Below are positions 63,964-64,000 of a DNA stretch of 64,000 nucleotides, piece by piece; the first letter of the stretch is position 1, and the number at the start of each line of letters is the position of its first letter. This DNA is from Actinostola sp. cb2023 (Eukaryota > Cnidaria > Anthozoa > Actiniaria > Actinostolidae). The notes under the pieces were generated by a model, which worked only from the letters and a program-made list of their open reading frames with translations, had not been told where the DNA came from and made no database searches. Both the position numbers and the translations under genes were made by a program. The DNA is taken from positions 1 through 64,000 of the forward strand of contig JAUJYZ010000027.1 in assembly GCA_033675265.1 (NCBI GenBank), written 5' to 3'.

Positions 63964-64000
63964 TCATTTTTCATTCATTCTTTTTTTCATGGCAAAATAC
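63964..64000 (-). CDS. End of a third HWCG-like ORF, cut by the window
   Basis: Reads YFAMKKRMNEK before TGA, matching the layout of the last residues of the copy at 63544 (RYLTLRKEIKAMK). Only the end is visible. Confidence 0.35.
   Translation of the reverse strand, partial: YFAMKKRMNEK

Overview
This is eukaryotic DNA, most likely from an invertebrate animal. Cnidarian (anthozoan) is my best guess, from the introns, the dense palindromic MITEs, the BEL/Pao and Crypton-type relics, and the Polinton. The first ~32 kb is AT-rich host DNA; the rest is richer in G+C and is mostly one virus-like Polinton/Maverick (adintovirus-type) element.

Host part (1-32 kb). Thirteen + strand exons between 3888 and 27181 join without a phase conflict and encode the coiled-coil end and C-terminal FYVE zinc finger of an EEA1-like early-endosome tether. 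The 5' exons are not recognised and may lie left of the window. Its introns hold an ~8.35 kb array of a 31-bp minisatellite (4410-12757) with higher-order structure, several palindromic MITEs, a 1.85 kb foldback element with a 9-bp target duplication (22063-23908), and a decayed transposase that has itself been hit by a MITE (19079-20177). Flanking the gene are a BEL/Pao pol relic (1-1735), two KIAA1958/DUF3504-like recombinase relics, a RecQ-like helicase fragment and a perfect ~200 bp palindrome (30725-30925).

Polinton part (~32.5-64 kb, right end outside the window). Small genes, two with membrane segments, run rightwards at the left end (32.8-36.3 kb). All other genes run leftwards: protein-primed type DNA polymerase B, integrase with chromodomain, penton-like minor capsid protein, a small basic protein, double-jelly-roll major capsid protein, adenain-like protease, A32-like packaging ATPase, then a series of small basic proteins. 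Junctions are compact, with ATGA or TGATG overlaps. The two halves converge at 36.3 kb on facing poly(A) signals.

The Polinton has been bombarded. A 3.76 kb TTAA-flanked element sits exactly on a stop codon (37155-40915). A 7.2 kb TTAA-flanked element splits the ATPase gene (43761-50981), and its own transposase gene is split by a 1.08 kb MULE-like element with a perfect 9-bp duplication (46512-47588). A 1.17 kb element splits the major capsid gene and supplies a false start (53428-54599). The genes also carry about ten frame breaks, several at homopolymers.

The most unusual signals are internal duplications in two core proteins (the penton, and the N-terminal OTU-like region of PolB), and a tandem run of short exon-like ORFs upstream of PolB with phase-matched splice acceptors.
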